This document shows, in pieces, positions 9,762 to 19,415 of a stretch of DNA of 64,000 nucleotides. The stretch lies in NCBI RefSeq assembly GCF_000016985.1, contig NC_009633.1:2147539-2211538 (forward strand). Direction: 5' to 3'. The notes beneath the pieces were generated by a model. It worked only from the letters and a program-made list of their open reading frames with translations. It made no database searches and was not told the DNA's origin. The position numbers were made by a program, and so were the translations under genes. Numbering within the stretch: the stretch's first letter is position 1; every line of letters starts with the position of its first letter. This DNA comes from Alkaliphilus metalliredigens QYMF (GTDB lineage: Bacteria; Bacillota; Clostridia; Peptostreptococcales; Natronincolaceae).

Positions 9762-10193
9762 ATGAATGATTACGATGGTCTGAAACTAGATAATCAGCTT
9801 TGTTTTTCAGTGTACGCATGCTCAAGAGAAATAATAAAGCTATACAAACCTTTTTTAACAAAACTGGATATAACCTATACCCAATATATAACTTTGCTTG
9901 TTCTTTGGGAAAAACCCAAAATAACAGCTAAGGAATTAGGAGAAAAACTATATCTAGATTCTGGCACATTAACGCCACTTCTAAAGAAGTTAGAGTCCAA
10001 AGAACTAATAACAAGAAAAAGATCTACAAAAGATGAAAGAATAATGATCGTTACTCTTACGGATAAAGGTAGAGAATTAAAGGATGCAGCAGTAGAAATA
10101 CCTGAAAAGGTCTTTTGTGAAACCCAGCTAAATATAGAAGAAGCTGTGAGACTTAAGGATAGTCTTACTAAACTCTTAAACAAAATAACATAA
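9762..10193 (+). CDS. ohrR: Organic-hydroperoxide-sensing MarR-family repressor OhrR
   Basis: The 143-residue protein aligns well from memory with Bacillus OhrR: LDNQLCFSVYACSREI with the peroxide-sensing Cys14, ITYTQYITLLVLWE, then the winged helix (LGEKLYLDSGTLTPLLKKLE, TRKRSTKDER). A second cysteine (Cys119) near the C-terminus could make it a two-Cys sensor like the Xanthomonas protein. The start has TTAGGAGG. No ohr peroxidase gene lies beside it, which is unusual; it may act at a distance or control itself only. Confidence 0.9.
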   Translation: MNDYDGLKLDNQLCFSVYACSREIIKLYKPFLTKLDITYTQYITLLVLWEKPKITAKELGEKLYLDSGTLTPLLKKLESKELITRKRSTKDERIMIVTLTDKGRELKDAAVEIPEKVFCETQLNIEEAVRLKDSLTKLLNKIT

Positions 10194-10263
10194 TCCATAA
10201 TAAAAAGTATGGAACAGACATTTCAAATGTTTTAAAAAATAGATGTAAAATGACCTGATTAAT

Positions 10264-10298
10264 TTGGCTGGATTTATTTCCAGCCAATTTTGTTCTTT
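10264..10298 (+). terminator. Rho-independent terminator after ohrR
   Basis: TTGGCTGGA (10264-10272) and TCCAGCCAA (10279-10287) form a perfect 9-bp stem with a 6-nt loop. A T-rich stretch follows. Confidence 0.85.
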
Positions 10299-10425
10299 CA
10301 AGATAACAAATGATCAGTATTACATAAAACATGAGACTTTCTAAAATACCACCTTTAATTACCTTGTATTTAAATAAGCCTATTACAGAAAATAAGGTTA
10401 TTAAATACAAAAGAGGTGAATCATT

Positions 10426-10632
10426 TTGAAGAGGAAAAGAATATTAGATGCGAATGCAGTCAAAGCCATGGAAAAGTTTAAAATGGAAATGGGTTCGGAG
10501 ATAGGAACACCAGAAGATGATTATATAGATGATGAATATTTGTATGTACACACCGGGGATCTGATACCTAGAGAAATAATTGAAGAGGCAGAAAGACAAT
10601 TTGCTAATCAAAATGAGGAAAGGCTGGATTAA
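10426..10632 (+). CDS. Small acid-soluble spore protein-like (alpha/beta type, divergent)
   Basis: The 68-residue protein has the shape of alpha/beta SASPs. An N-terminal helix AMEKFKMEMGSEIGTP resembles the region containing the germination-protease cleavage site (E-I/M-A/G-S-E), and a later GDLIPREI resembles the GDLTSRQ motif. The middle is more acidic than usual and the conserved GGxMVKKMI tail is replaced by an acidic helix. True SASPs coat spore DNA. The start is TTG with AAGAGGTG upstream, and a terminator follows directly, so it is a single-gene unit. Assignment rests on these motifs only. Confidence 0.6.
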   Translation: MKRKRILDANAVKAMEKFKMEMGSEIGTPEDDYIDDEYLYVHTGDLIPREIIEEAERQFANQNEERLD

Positions 10633-10645
10633 CTTCCAGTCTTTT
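10618..10645 (+). terminator. Terminator overlapping the end of the SASP-like gene
   Basis: AAAGGCTGGA pairs with TCCAGTCTTT around a short loop with one G-T pair, and T-rich sequence follows. Confidence 0.7.
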
Positions 10646-10863
10646 ATTGTGCCATGAAATGATAAAAAATCTAAAATATTATCTTTACTACGGAGCCGTT
10701 TTTTTTATTTTTTTCTTATTGAATAATAATCATAAAACCAGCATAAATTGATTCAATACGAAGAGAATGATGTTTGAGGATCACAGGTAATATTGAAGCA
10801 AGGAGGTGGCTGTTGCATTTAAGTAGTGGTTTTTGAGAGAAAAAATAAGGGGGAAGAAACGTA

Positions 10864-12072
10864 ATGAAAAGAAAACTTTTATTTTTAATGCTTATTTCAT
10901 TATTGGTAGTAAGTCTTTCAGTAACTGGATGTGCACAAAAGGCTCCTGAAACTGCTATAGGGCAACCTGAAGTCACTGGCGAAGTTGAAACTGACACAAG
11001 TGAGGTTATTAAAATAGGCTGGATGGGTTCTCTTACTGGAGATCAAGCAGTCTGGGGTACATGTGAATTCAATACTGTAAAAATGATGGTAGAAGAAGCC
11101 AACAGAAAAGGTGGATGGTTAGGTCAAACCATTGAAGTCATTGGGTATGACACCCGTGGTGACGCTATGGAGGCAGTGAATGCGGTTAGAAGATTAACCT
11201 CTCAAGATAAGGTTGTTGCTGTTATTGGACCAAATGCCAGTGGTCAGGCGATTGCCATCTCTTCGGTTCTTGAAGAAATGAAGGTAGCTGACATTGCGAC
11301 TGTGGCAACAAACCCAAAGGTTACCATAGATGAAAGTGGAAACGTTAAGCCCTACAACTTTAGAGTTTGCTTTATCGATCCATATCAAGGAGCAGTTGCA
11401 GCTGGATATGCTCTGGATGTACTGGGATTGACAAAGGCAGCCATTCTGTATGATGTGGCAGATGATTACTCCCAAGGGTTAACAGAATTCTTTGAAAAGC
11501 ATTTTGTAGAAAACGGTGGTACCATTGTTGCTAAAGAAGGCTTTAAATTTGGAGACGTTGACTTCAGACCACAGCTTAGTAAAATTAAACAAGCTGAACC
11601 AGAAGTTGTGTTTATGCCTTATTTCTTCAAAGAAGTAGCCCTAAGTGCAAACCAAGCAAGGGAATTGGGAATTGATGCAGTATTATTAGGTGGCGATGGA
11701 TGGCCTTCAGATGTGTTACTTGAAATGGCTGCTGAAGCTGTCGAGGGAAGTTATTTTGTCAATCACTTAGATTTCGATGACCCAGATGTACAAGATTTTA
11801 AAGCGGCTTACACCGCTAAATATAACCTTCCAGTAGAATTGAACGGTTATTTAGCCTATGATGCTTTTACGGTATTAGAGAGTGCTGTTGAAAAGGCAGG
11901 GGTAGCAGATTCAGAAGCCATCAGAGATGCCCTTGAAACTGTCAGTGTGAAAGGAATCACTGGTCAAATCACCATCAGTAAGGAGACCCATAATCCAGAA
12001 GGCAAAGATGCTGCCATTATCAAGATCCAAAATGGTCAGTATGTCTTCCAACAAAAATACTCAGCTAAATAA
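10864..12072 (+). CDS. livK: Branched-chain amino acid ABC transporter substrate-binding lipoprotein
   Basis: The 402-residue protein starts with a lipoprotein signal (KRKLLFLML ... SVTGC, lipidated Cys near residue 23). A type I periplasmic-binding fold follows: IKIGWMGSLTGDQAVWG, GYDTRGDAMEAVNAVRRL, VIGPNASGQAIA. It would capture branched-chain or related amino acids, amides or other small ligands outside the cell for the permeases downstream. The start has a GGGGGAAG site. A strong hairpin separates it from livH, which often allows higher expression of the binding protein. Confidence 0.92.
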   Translation: MKRKLLFLMLISLLVVSLSVTGCAQKAPETAIGQPEVTGEVETDTSEVIKIGWMGSLTGDQAVWGTCEFNTVKMMVEEANRKGGWLGQTIEVIGYDTRGDAMEAVNAVRRLTSQDKVVAVIGPNASGQAIAISSVLEEMKVADIATVATNPKVTIDESGNVKPYNFRVCFIDPYQGAVAAGYALDVLGLTKAAILYDVADDYSQGLTEFFEKHFVENGGTIVAKEGFKFGDVDFRPQLSKIKQAEPEVVFMPYFFKEVALSANQARELGIDAVLLGGDGWPSDVLLEMAAEAVEGSYFVNHLDFDDPDVQDFKAAYTAKYNLPVELNGYLAYDAFTVLESAVEKAGVADSEAIRDALETVSVKGITGQITISKETHNPEGKDAAIIKIQNGQYVFQQKYSAK

Positions 12073-12099
12073 AAGAATCAAAGAGTAGACCACTTCATT

Positions 12100-12138
12100 T
12101 TATTGAACAGAGAAGAGTATCACTTCTCTGTTCAATAA
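12100..12138 (+). terminator. 16-bp perfect hairpin between livK and livH
   Basis: The arms 12100-12115 and 12123-12138 (TTATTGAACAGAGAAG and its complement) enclose a 7-nt loop, followed by weakly T-rich sequence. It probably acts as a partial terminator or mRNA-stabilising stem that uncouples livK from the rest of the operon. Confidence 0.7.
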
Positions 12139-12253
12139 ATATTTTCAATAGAAATATGACATCACTGTGTTCCCATCAGATAGAGGGGGATCAAAATCAA
12201 AATCGCCTCTGAATCTAATGTATTGAATAACGATGTACTAAGGGAGGGAAATA

Positions 12254-13132
12254 ATGGATACTTTTATACAGCAACTCATCAATGGATTGTCTATTGGAAG
12301 TGTATATGCACTAATGGCGGTAGGGTATTCTTTAGTATATAGTATTATGAATTTTAGTAACTTTGCCCATGGTGGCGTCATTATGATTGGGGCGTATTTT
12401 GGTTTTTATGCAATGACAGCCCTAAACTTACCCTTTATTGCGGCCTTTGCACTGGCAGCGGCAGGCTCGGGTATTTTAGCGATTTTATTGGAACGAATTG
12501 CCTATAGACCCTTGAGAAAAAGAAATGCCCCCTTTTTGTATTTTATTATCTCAGCCATGGGTGCATCTATATTTTTAGAGAATATTGTAATCGCAACAGT
12601 TGGACCTACATTTAGAACCTATCCAAGGGTTTTTGACTCAGCACCCATTAGTTTTGGGGCGATTTCCATAGGAAGACTAGACATAACGATGTTTATCATA
12701 TCTGCCATTAGCCTATCTATTTTGATGTACATTATCGGAAAGACAAGAACGGGTATGGGGATTCGAGCAACCTCATATAGTGAAAGAGCCAGCGCTTTGA
12801 TGGGGGTTAATACTGATCGAATTATATTCATTGTTTTTGGGTTAGGAGGCGTCTTGGCAGGAATTGCGGGTATGCTTTTTGGCATGAAATATACGGTCTA
12901 TCCTCAAATTGGTTTTATCACCATGAAATCATTTATCGCTGCAGTATTTGGAGGTCTAGGAAGTCTTCCCGGTGCAGTGATCGGTTCCGTACTTCTTGGT
13001 ACCATCGAAACAATAACTGCTGGTTATATTTCATCTCAGTATCGAGACCTGATCGCTTTTGTGTTGTTAATCCTTGTATTAATAATTCGTCCTTCTGGTC
13101 TCATGGGTAAACCAACTGAGGATAAGGCATAG
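12254..13132 (+). CDS. livH: Branched-chain amino acid ABC transporter permease LivH
   Basis: The 292-residue hydrophobic protein has about eight membrane segments. It shows the LivH hallmarks: QQLINGLSIGSVYALMAVGYSLVYSIMNFSNFAHG at the N-terminus, and the coupling motif AVFGGLGSLPGAVIGSVLLG near residue 235. It forms the membrane channel with LivM. The ATG follows AGGGAGGG. Eight bases separate it from livM. Confidence 0.94.
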   Translation: MDTFIQQLINGLSIGSVYALMAVGYSLVYSIMNFSNFAHGGVIMIGAYFGFYAMTALNLPFIAAFALAAAGSGILAILLERIAYRPLRKRNAPFLYFIISAMGASIFLENIVIATVGPTFRTYPRVFDSAPISFGAISIGRLDITMFIISAISLSILMYIIGKTRTGMGIRATSYSERASALMGVNTDRIIFIVFGLGGVLAGIAGMLFGMKYTVYPQIGFITMKSFIAAVFGGLGSLPGAVIGSVLLGTIETITAGYISSQYRDLIAFVLLILVLIIRPSGLMGKPTEDKA

Positions 13133-13143
13133 GGGGTGTTGTG

Positions 13144-14040
13144 ATGGATTGGTTTTATCTAAAAGGAATTTTAATCTTATCAGGGATCAATTTAATGGCA
13201 GTACTGGGTCTTTCTTTGCTAACGGGTTTTACAGGATTGTTTTCATTTGGACATGCAGGCTTCATGGCCATTGGTGCTTACGTAACTGCCTCCATGACGG
13301 TTAAATTTGGACTGCCCTTTATTCCCGCCTTATTAATCGGCGCAATGGTGGCTTCATTGGTGAGTCTTTTTATTGGCAGATGGACCCTCAATTTAAAGGG
13401 TGATTACTTTTGTATTGCTACCCTTGGTTTTGGAGAAGCCATTCGTCTGATACTAGACAATGTGCAATACTTTGGAGGAGCCAGAGGGTGGCCGGGTATA
13501 CCACTCTATACAAATCTGACAAATGTACTGGTGATGAATATTATCGGGGTTATTATATTAGTGAATCTGATTAGATCCAGACATGGCAGAAATATGAAGG
13601 CCATTAGAGAAGAAGAGCTGGCATCTCAAATCATTGGAATCAATGTATTTAAGTACAAACTAACCTCTCTGGCCATTAGTGCTGCCTATGCAGGCATTGC
13701 AGGAGGGATGCTTGCCCATTACACAGGTTTCATTCAACCTAAAATGTTTCAACTGATCAAGTCCACTGAATTGACCATTATTGTCATCTTTGGGGGTCTG
13801 GGCAGTATTTCCGGAAGTGTGATTGGTGCCATTGTATTAACTGCATTGCCGGAATTATTAAGAACATTTGCAAGGTGGAGATTGGTGGTATATGGTGCAT
13901 CTGTTATCTTTATTATGATTACCCGACCCCAGGGATTAATGGGGGGATATGAAATAACCCCAACAAACATCAAAAAACTTATCTCTCATATTTTATCATT
14001 AGGTAATAAAAAACATTCCCTGGGGGGAGATAATAAATGA
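13144..14040 (+). CDS. livM: Branched-chain amino acid ABC transporter permease LivM
   Basis: The 298-residue polytopic membrane protein contains LTGFTGLFSFGHAGFMAIGAY and the coupling segment IVIFGGLGSISGSVIGAI, as in LivM. The ATG at 13144 is preferred over the GTG just before it because AGGGGG lies 7 nt upstream. The stop overlaps the livG start (ATGA), indicating translational coupling. Confidence 0.93.
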   Translation: MDWFYLKGILILSGINLMAVLGLSLLTGFTGLFSFGHAGFMAIGAYVTASMTVKFGLPFIPALLIGAMVASLVSLFIGRWTLNLKGDYFCIATLGFGEAIRLILDNVQYFGGARGWPGIPLYTNLTNVLVMNIIGVIILVNLIRSRHGRNMKAIREEELASQIIGINVFKYKLTSLAISAAYAGIAGGMLAHYTGFIQPKMFQLIKSTELTIIVIFGGLGSISGSVIGAIVLTALPELLRTFARWRLVVYGASVIFIMITRPQGLMGGYEITPTNIKKLISHILSLGNKKHSLGGDNK

Positions 14041-14810
14041 CACTTTTAGAGCTTAAGAATGTAACGAAAAAATTCGGTGGATTAACGGCCGTAGGAAATA
14101 TGGATTTAAAGCTTGAAAAGGACAGCATTTTAGGTTTGATCGGGCCCAATGGTGCAGGAAAAACAACAATATTCAATTTAATAACTGGTATTTACAGGGT
14201 CACTGAGGGGGATATTATTTTTGAAAACAAACCAATTAATCACTTAGAGCCCTTTCAGGTTGCAGATGCAGGGATTACCAGAACATTTCAGAACATCCGC
14301 CTCTTTAAAGAATTATCAACATATGATAACATTTTGACCGCATGTCATTACAATACAAATTATACAATTATGGACTCTGTCTTACGAAATAAGAAATATC
14401 GGGAAGGAGAGAAAAAGCTCCATAAACAGGTGACTGACCTACTGGATATTATGGAACTGACCGATAGAAAGGATTTAGTTGCAGGGAACCTACCCTATGG
14501 TTTGCAAAGAAGATTGGAAATTGCAAGGGCCCTAGCCCTTCATCCAAAACTCTTGCTTTTAGATGAACCCGCTGCTGGCATGAACCCTGATGAAACCATA
14601 AAGTTGATGAAGTTAATCAAAGAAGTTAGGAAGCAATTCGATTTGACAGTCCTTGTGATTGAGCATCATATGGATCTCATCATGGGTATTTGTGATCAAG
14701 TTGTTGTTTTGAATTTTGGAAAAAAGCTGGCAGAGGGAAACACCCAAGAAATTCAGAGTAATCCTAAAGTCATTGAGGCATATCTTGGGGAGGAGGAAAT
14801 CATTTGTTAA
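14037..14810 (+). CDS. livG: Branched-chain amino acid ABC transporter ATPase LivG
   Basis: The 257-residue ATPase has Walker A GPNGAGKT at residues 36-43, the Q-loop region ITRTFQNIRLF, and Walker B LLLDEPAAGMNPDE. The usual LSGGQ is replaced by LPYGLQRR, as is normal in LivG proteins. It ends in EHHMDLIMGICDQVVVLNFG, typical of the subfamily. It overlaps livM by 4 nt and livF by 7 nt. Confidence 0.95.
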   Translation: MTLLELKNVTKKFGGLTAVGNMDLKLEKDSILGLIGPNGAGKTTIFNLITGIYRVTEGDIIFENKPINHLEPFQVADAGITRTFQNIRLFKELSTYDNILTACHYNTNYTIMDSVLRNKKYREGEKKLHKQVTDLLDIMELTDRKDLVAGNLPYGLQRRLEIARALALHPKLLLLDEPAAGMNPDETIKLMKLIKEVRKQFDLTVLVIEHHMDLIMGICDQVVVLNFGKKLAEGNTQEIQSNPKVIEAYLGEEEIIC

Positions 14811-15526
14811 AGGTTGATAATCTCAGTGTGTATTATGGAGGTATCCATGCCTTGAAGGGTGTTTCAATAGCCGTTGAAGAGGGGCAAATTGTATCCATCA
14901 TTGGATCAAATGGAGCAGGAAAATCAACCCTCTTAAATACGATTTCAGGTATGGTGAAACGAAAAGGAGGATCCATCCTTTATAAGGGAAAAGAAATCCC
15001 TAAACTTCCTTATCATATTGTTAAAATAGGGATTTGTCAGGTGCCGGAGGGTCGTCTGATTTTTGCAAATTTAACTGTGAAAGAAAATTTGATGATGGGT
15101 GCCTATTTGAGAAGAGATAAAGAACAAATTGCAAAGGACCTTGAAAAGGTTTATGAGCTCTTCCCCAGATTGTTAGAGAGATTAACTCAAATGGCAGGGA
15201 CCCTAAGTGGTGGTGAGGAACAAATGTTGGCCATGGGTAGAGGTCTCATGAGTAATCCTGACTTGATATTGCTAGATGAACCCTCATTAGGGTTGGCGCC
15301 CCTATTGGTCAAGACTATTTTTGAAATTATTGAAGATATAAAGAAATTGAACAAAACCATATTATTAGTAGAGCAAAATGCATATAAAGCCCTATCCGTT
15401 GCAGATTTTGGCTATGTACTAGAACAAGGAAAGGTAACCAAGGCAGGGAATGCAAAGGAGTTAATTCAAGATAAATCGATTCTAGAGGCCTATCTTGGAA
15501 AAAAGGAAATCCAAATCAATCTGTAA
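14804..15526 (+). CDS. livF: Branched-chain amino acid ABC transporter ATPase LivF
   Basis: The 240-residue ATPase has Walker A GSNGAGKST at residues 34-42, signature LSGGEEQMLAMGR and Walker B LILLDEPSLGLAP. These are the LivF forms of the motifs. The start is TTG with GGGGAGGAGG upstream, inside livG. It is the last gene of the liv operon and is followed by a terminator. Confidence 0.95.
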   Translation: MLKVDNLSVYYGGIHALKGVSIAVEEGQIVSIIGSNGAGKSTLLNTISGMVKRKGGSILYKGKEIPKLPYHIVKIGICQVPEGRLIFANLTVKENLMMGAYLRRDKEQIAKDLEKVYELFPRLLERLTQMAGTLSGGEEQMLAMGRGLMSNPDLILLDEPSLGLAPLLVKTIFEIIEDIKKLNKTILLVEQNAYKALSVADFGYVLEQGKVTKAGNAKELIQDKSILEAYLGKKEIQINL

Positions 15527-15532
15527 TTTGGT

Positions 15533-15565
15533 AAAAGGAGCTCATTTTATAGAGCCCCTTTTTAT
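15533..15565 (+). terminator. Rho-independent terminator of the liv operon
   Basis: AAAGG-x-GCTC pairs with GAGC-x-CCTTT across a 7-nt loop and ends in five T. The following 340 bp up to selO contain a short CTCAG-AAAA-CTGAG hairpin (about 15779) and no gene that I can see. Confidence 0.75.
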
Positions 15566-15908
15566 TGAAATCTGTTGTTATATCTGTTCTTCTTTTGTAA
15601 ACTGCCATAGAGAAATTTTTTTATAAAGTTTTCCGCAAATTATTATTCGATTGTGTGGCTAGTAACGTAAGCTTGTCGTTACATAAATTAAGCAATATGA
15701 AGCTGAAAATGGTTACCATGTACCTAGGCAGGATATAATACTATTATACAAACAAGTAATTGAACACATAATATAAACTCAGAAAACTGAGGAATTGCAT
15801 ATTTAAAGTTTGAGTTATGTTTTACATCTTCTGAAATGGTCATTCATTAAAAGTAATATGCAATTTCCTCGATTAATTATAAAAAGACAAAAAAGAAAAG
15901 GAGATACC

Positions 15909-17384
15909 ATGACAAAGACAAAAGAAATAATAAAAACAGGATGGAATTTAGACAGCACTTATGCACATTTACCCAAACAATTTTTTACTATCATAACCCC
16001 AAATCCAGTATCCGCACCGAAGTTGGTTATTCTTAATGAACCATTGGCAACAGTATTGGGGTTGGATAGTGAAGCTCTGCAAAGTAAGGATAGCTTAGAG
16101 GTACTTGCTGGCAACAGAGCTCTTGAAGGTGCTTTGCCTCTTGCTCAAGCCTACGCTGGCCATCAATTTGGGCATTTTGCCTTGTTAGGAGACGGTCGGG
16201 CACTGCTCCTTGGTGAGCAAATCACCCCCTCAGGTGAACGGTTTGATCTTCAGCTCAAGGGTTCAGGCCCAACACCATATTCCCGGGGAGGTGATGGTCG
16301 GGCGTCACTTGGACCGATGCTACGGGAATATATCATAAGCGAAGCAATGCATGCCCTAGGTATTGCCACCACCCGAAGCCTAGCAGTGGTGACAACCGGT
16401 GAAGCAGTCATCCGGGAAACCGATCTACCCGGTGCAATTCTAACCCGTGTAGCGGCTAGTCATCTGCGGGTGGGAACATTTGAATATATTGCAAAATGGG
16501 GAACCGTTCAGGAACTAAGGGCTCTGGCTGACTATACATTACAACGTCATTTTCCAGAGGTAGGCGCTGTTGAGAACCCCTACTTATCTTTGGTTCAGGA
16601 AGTAATCAAGGGCCAAGCAGCGTTGATAGCTAAATGGCAGCTTGTTGGCTTTATTCATGGGGTGATGAACACCGACAACATGACCATTAGTGGAGAAACA
16701 ATTGATTATGGTCCTTGCGCCTTTATGGATTCCTATGACCCTAAAACAGTATTCAGTTCCATTGATCGCCAAGGTCGCTATGCTTATGGCAACCAGCCCC
16801 ATATTGCGGGATGGAACCTGGCGCGATTTGCTGAAACCCTTTTGCCACTGCTACATGAGGATCAGGATGAGGCTGTCAAACTGGCACAGGATGAAATTTC
16901 TAGATTCATCCAGTTGTATCATAGTCACTGGCTCACAGGAATGAGAGCCAAATTAGGAATATTTAATGAAGAGGTACAAGATGAATCCCTGATTGAGGAA
17001 CTGCTCAAGATGATGGAGAAAAATCATGCAGACTATACCAATACATTCAGAGCATTGTCATTTGAAACCCTGGAGGGCACGGCCCTGTTTGGCACCACAG
17101 AATTTGCCCAGTGGCATGAGCTGTGGCGGGCGAGACTCAATAGACAGCAGGAATCGAAAGACGCTTCCCAGCAGTTGATGCAAAATAGCAATCCTGGGGT
17201 AATCCCCCGAAACCACCGAGTAGAAGCTGCACTAGATGCCGCGGTGAAACAAGGGGATTACAGTGTGATGGAGCAGCTTCTCAATGTGCTTTCGAAGCCC
17301 TACGCTCACTCACCGGAACAGGCAGAATACTGCATGCCCCCTGCACCATCAAATCGTCCTTACCGAACATTTTGTGGTACGTAA
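15909..17384 (+). CDS. selO: Protein adenylyltransferase SelO (YdiU/UPF0061 family)
   Basis: The 491-residue protein has the SelO pseudokinase fold that transfers AMP to Ser, Thr or Tyr of target proteins, a redox-stress function known from E. coli and eukaryotes. Clear motifs are [43 protein letters not shown], and [27 protein letters not shown] with the metal-binding Asn and Asp. The C-terminus ends TFCGT, so the protein is full length. The start is the ATG at 15909 with AAAAGGAG; the frame is open upstream without a better site. The terminator after it makes it a single-gene unit. Confidence 0.93.
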   Translation: MTKTKEIIKTGWNLDSTYAHLPKQFFTIITPNPVSAPKLVILNEPLATVLGLDSEALQSKDSLEVLAGNRALEGALPLAQAYAGHQFGHFALLGDGRALLLGEQITPSGERFDLQLKGSGPTPYSRGGDGRASLGPMLREYIISEAMHALGIATTRSLAVVTTGEAVIRETDLPGAILTRVAASHLRVGTFEYIAKWGTVQELRALADYTLQRHFPEVGAVENPYLSLVQEVIKGQAALIAKWQLVGFIHGVMNTDNMTISGETIDYGPCAFMDSYDPKTVFSSIDRQGRYAYGNQPHIAGWNLARFAETLLPLLHEDQDEAVKLAQDEISRFIQLYHSHWLTGMRAKLGIFNEEVQDESLIEELLKMMEKNHADYTNTFRALSFETLEGTALFGTTEFAQWHELWRARLNRQQESKDASQQLMQNSNPGVIPRNHRVEAALDAAVKQGDYSVMEQLLNVLSKPYAHSPEQAEYCMPPAPSNRPYRTFCGT

Positions 17385-17411
17385 TCTGAATGTTTCATAA
17401 CGGGAGTTTGG

Positions 17412-17475
17412 GGTCAGGCTTGACCAGTTGACAAAAGAGAAATCATGTCAATTTATCAAGCCTGGCCCTGTTTTG
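17412..17475 (+). terminator. Terminator-like hairpin after selO
   Basis: GGTCAGGCTTGA (17412-17423) pairs with TCAAGCCTGGCC (17456-17467) with one G-T pair. A smaller TTGACA/TGTCAA pair lies inside the loop, and CTGTTTT follows. Confidence 0.7.
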
Positions 17476-17627
17476 TACTGTTTTCACCTTAAAGCAAATC
17501 TAATGTTGATTTTCAATGACTTTTTTAAGGATTGATAACAATATTGAAATGTGAAAGAGATCCAATGCAGATATATAGAATGCTATGGGGTTCACAGACT
17601 TAGATCACTGAGAGAGGAGATGATGAC

Positions 17628-18437
17628 GTGTTTCAGGTAGCAGGAATTCAAATGACACCTATTATGAATGACGTAGAGGCTAATCTTAAGCGTGGACAGC
17701 ATTTTATTCAACAGGCAGCGGCCCAAGAGGTAGACTTAATTGTTTTGCCAGAACTATGGACCACGGGGTACTATCTGTCTAAGGAGTCTTTCAAACAATT
17801 GGCTGAACATAAGGATGGGAGAACCGTTACGTTGATGCAAGATCAGGCACTTCGTTCTAATGCTTCAATTATTTGTCCATTTGTTGAAATAACAGAAGAT
17901 AAAAAGCTCTATATAGCCGCTGCGGTAATCGATCACAGAGGAGAACTAAGAGGAACAGTGCATAAAAGTCTGCTTTGGGGGCGAGAACAACAAATTTTTG
18001 AAGAAGGAAACATTGAATATCCAGTTTTTGATACGAAGATAGGGAAGGTAGGTATTTTGATTTGCTACGAGATGGAATTCCCTGAGACAAGTCGTTTGCT
18101 GGCTTTACAGGGAGTGGAAATGATTGTTTGTCCTTCGGTATGGAGTCTGTCAGCTTCTCATCGTTGGGATATTCAATTGCCTGCAAGGGCCTTGGATAAT
18201 ACTGTCTATGTTTTCGGTGTCAATACCGTTGGTAATAATAGCTGTGGTAAAAGCAAGCTAGTGAGCCCTTTAGGTGATGTTTTAGCAGAGGCATCGGATA
18301 GAAAAGAAGAGTTGCTCATTCGAGCTATTGATAAAGAGGCACTGGATTGGGCCCGGGAAACCGTACCTTATCTACATGATTATGAAAAGAAACTGACACC
18401 TGGTGGCGTCAATAAGATACCCACGCCAATTCTTTAA
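17628..18437 (+). CDS. Carbon-nitrogen hydrolase (nitrilase superfamily amidase)
   Basis: The 269-residue protein has the full catalytic triad of the superfamily: Glu42 in VLPELWTTGY, Lys113 in VHKSLLWG and Cys146 in ILICYEMEFPE. Proteins of this length act as omega-amidases, carbamoylputrescine-type amidases or similar; the exact substrate cannot be read from the sequence. The start is GTG with GAGAGGAG. It stands alone between two terminators. Confidence 0.88.
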   Translation: MFQVAGIQMTPIMNDVEANLKRGQHFIQQAAAQEVDLIVLPELWTTGYYLSKESFKQLAEHKDGRTVTLMQDQALRSNASIICPFVEITEDKKLYIAAAVIDHRGELRGTVHKSLLWGREQQIFEEGNIEYPVFDTKIGKVGILICYEMEFPETSRLLALQGVEMIVCPSVWSLSASHRWDIQLPARALDNTVYVFGVNTVGNNSCGKSKLVSPLGDVLAEASDRKEELLIRAIDKEALDWARETVPYLHDYEKKLTPGGVNKIPTPIL

Positions 18438-18489
18438 TAAGAGTGCATAAAAAACTGTAAAATTAAACAAAATGCCTCTATAATGATAG

Positions 18490-18530
18490 AAAACCCCTTC
18501 TGATGAAAAGTCATAAGGGGTTTTTTCTTT
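18490..18530 (+). terminator. Rho-independent terminator after the nitrilase-family gene
   Basis: AAAACCCCTT (18490-18499) and AAGGGGTTTT (18515-18524) form a 10-bp stem followed by further T. The next 280 bp are AT-rich with no gene seen. Confidence 0.9.
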
Positions 18531-18814
18531 ATCTGAAACAAAAAAATCGATTGCTCAGAGACACAAAGGATTTTACAAACCAGGATCCATTTACTGATTT
18601 ATGTGCTTCTCAAACCAATCATAATCAAATTGCACTTTAATTTCCTTGGGGTCCTCAATGCTATCATAAAAAGATAATAAAAATCGTAATAGGGCTGGGC
18701 GTAAAAGGCATTGATAATTAGATGAAGTATATTGATAATATATTTGACTTTTGCAATATATATAGTGCATTATGAATATATTATATTGAAATATGTAATG
18801 TATGGAGGGATGAT

Positions 18815-19009
18815 ATGGCTGTAAGTAGAATGAAAGTAGCTCGAGTGGAAAAAGATTTTACCCAGGAAGATTTAGCTAATATTGTGGGTGTTACTAGGCA
18901 AACCATTAGTCTTATTGAAGGAGGAAAGTATAATCCTTCAATAAAACTATGTATTGAAATAGCCAAGGCCTTGAATAAGACCTTAAATGATTTGTTTTGG
19001 GAAACATAA
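18815..19009 (+). CDS. XRE-family helix-turn-helix regulator (small, single domain)
   Basis: The 64-residue protein is a bare HTH_3 domain: ARVEKDFTQEDLANIVGVTRQTISLIEGGKYNPSIKL, ending in LNDLFWE. This type (YgzD/Xre-like) usually represses its own operon, often with a small membrane protein. The following gene is such a candidate but is broken. TGGAGGG precedes the ATG. Confidence 0.88.
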   Translation: MAVSRMKVARVEKDFTQEDLANIVGVTRQTISLIEGGKYNPSIKLCIEIAKALNKTLNDLFWET

Positions 19010-19035
19010 TTAAATGTAAATGGGAGGTAATTTCA

Positions 19036-19336
19036 ATGAAATTTTTAAAAGATGACTAGATTTGATAGGTTCTATAGCTGGTTATGCAAAACCCAAATTC
19101 GCATCATTGTAGCAGAAGATTATATCACCTTAAGTGGTGCTAAAATGTATACGGACAAGATGCAATCTACCCTAGAGGGGAAAGCATTGTTAAGAGATAA
19201 AAGGATCATTACATATCTAGGTAATGTAATCGTGGCACTGATACTATTATTTGCAATTCTAATCAATTACCAAATCATAGATACATTTGAATTGAGGAAA
19301 ACCTATCATAAATTTAGGCTAAGAAACATTGAGTAG
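19036..19336 (+). pseudogene. Small membrane protein gene broken by a frameshift
   Basis: An ATG at 19036 with a good GGGAGG site starts MKFLKDD and then meets a stop. A second frame, entered at 19052 by a shift in the poly-T/poly-A tract, runs 94 codons to 19336 and includes one hydrophobic segment (YLGNVIVALILLFAILINY). XRE genes of this kind are commonly paired with a short membrane protein, so I read this as the broken partner of the gene at 18815. I do not recognise the family. Confidence 0.5.
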
Positions 19337-19354
19337 AACCGTCTCGTATATGAA

Positions 19355-19368
19355 ACCGTACGTACGGT
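19355..19368. promoter_or_regulatory. Perfect 14-bp palindrome, possible TetR-type operator
   Basis: ACCGTACGTACGGT reads the same on both strands and is GC-richer than its surroundings. It lies between the broken membrane gene and the convergent TetR gene, so it is not at an obvious promoter. The function is unknown. Confidence 0.4.
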
Positions 19369-19374
19369 GGTATT

Positions 19375-19411
19375 AGAAGTGGGTAGGTAAAATAATTATC
19401 TACCCACTTCT
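19375..19411. terminator. Bidirectional terminator between convergent genes
   Basis: AGAAGTGGGTAG (19375-19386) and CTACCCACTTCT (19400-19411) form a perfect 12-bp stem with a 13-nt loop. It separates the plus-strand unit from the minus-strand TetR gene. Confidence 0.8.
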
Positions 19412-19415
19412 CAAT

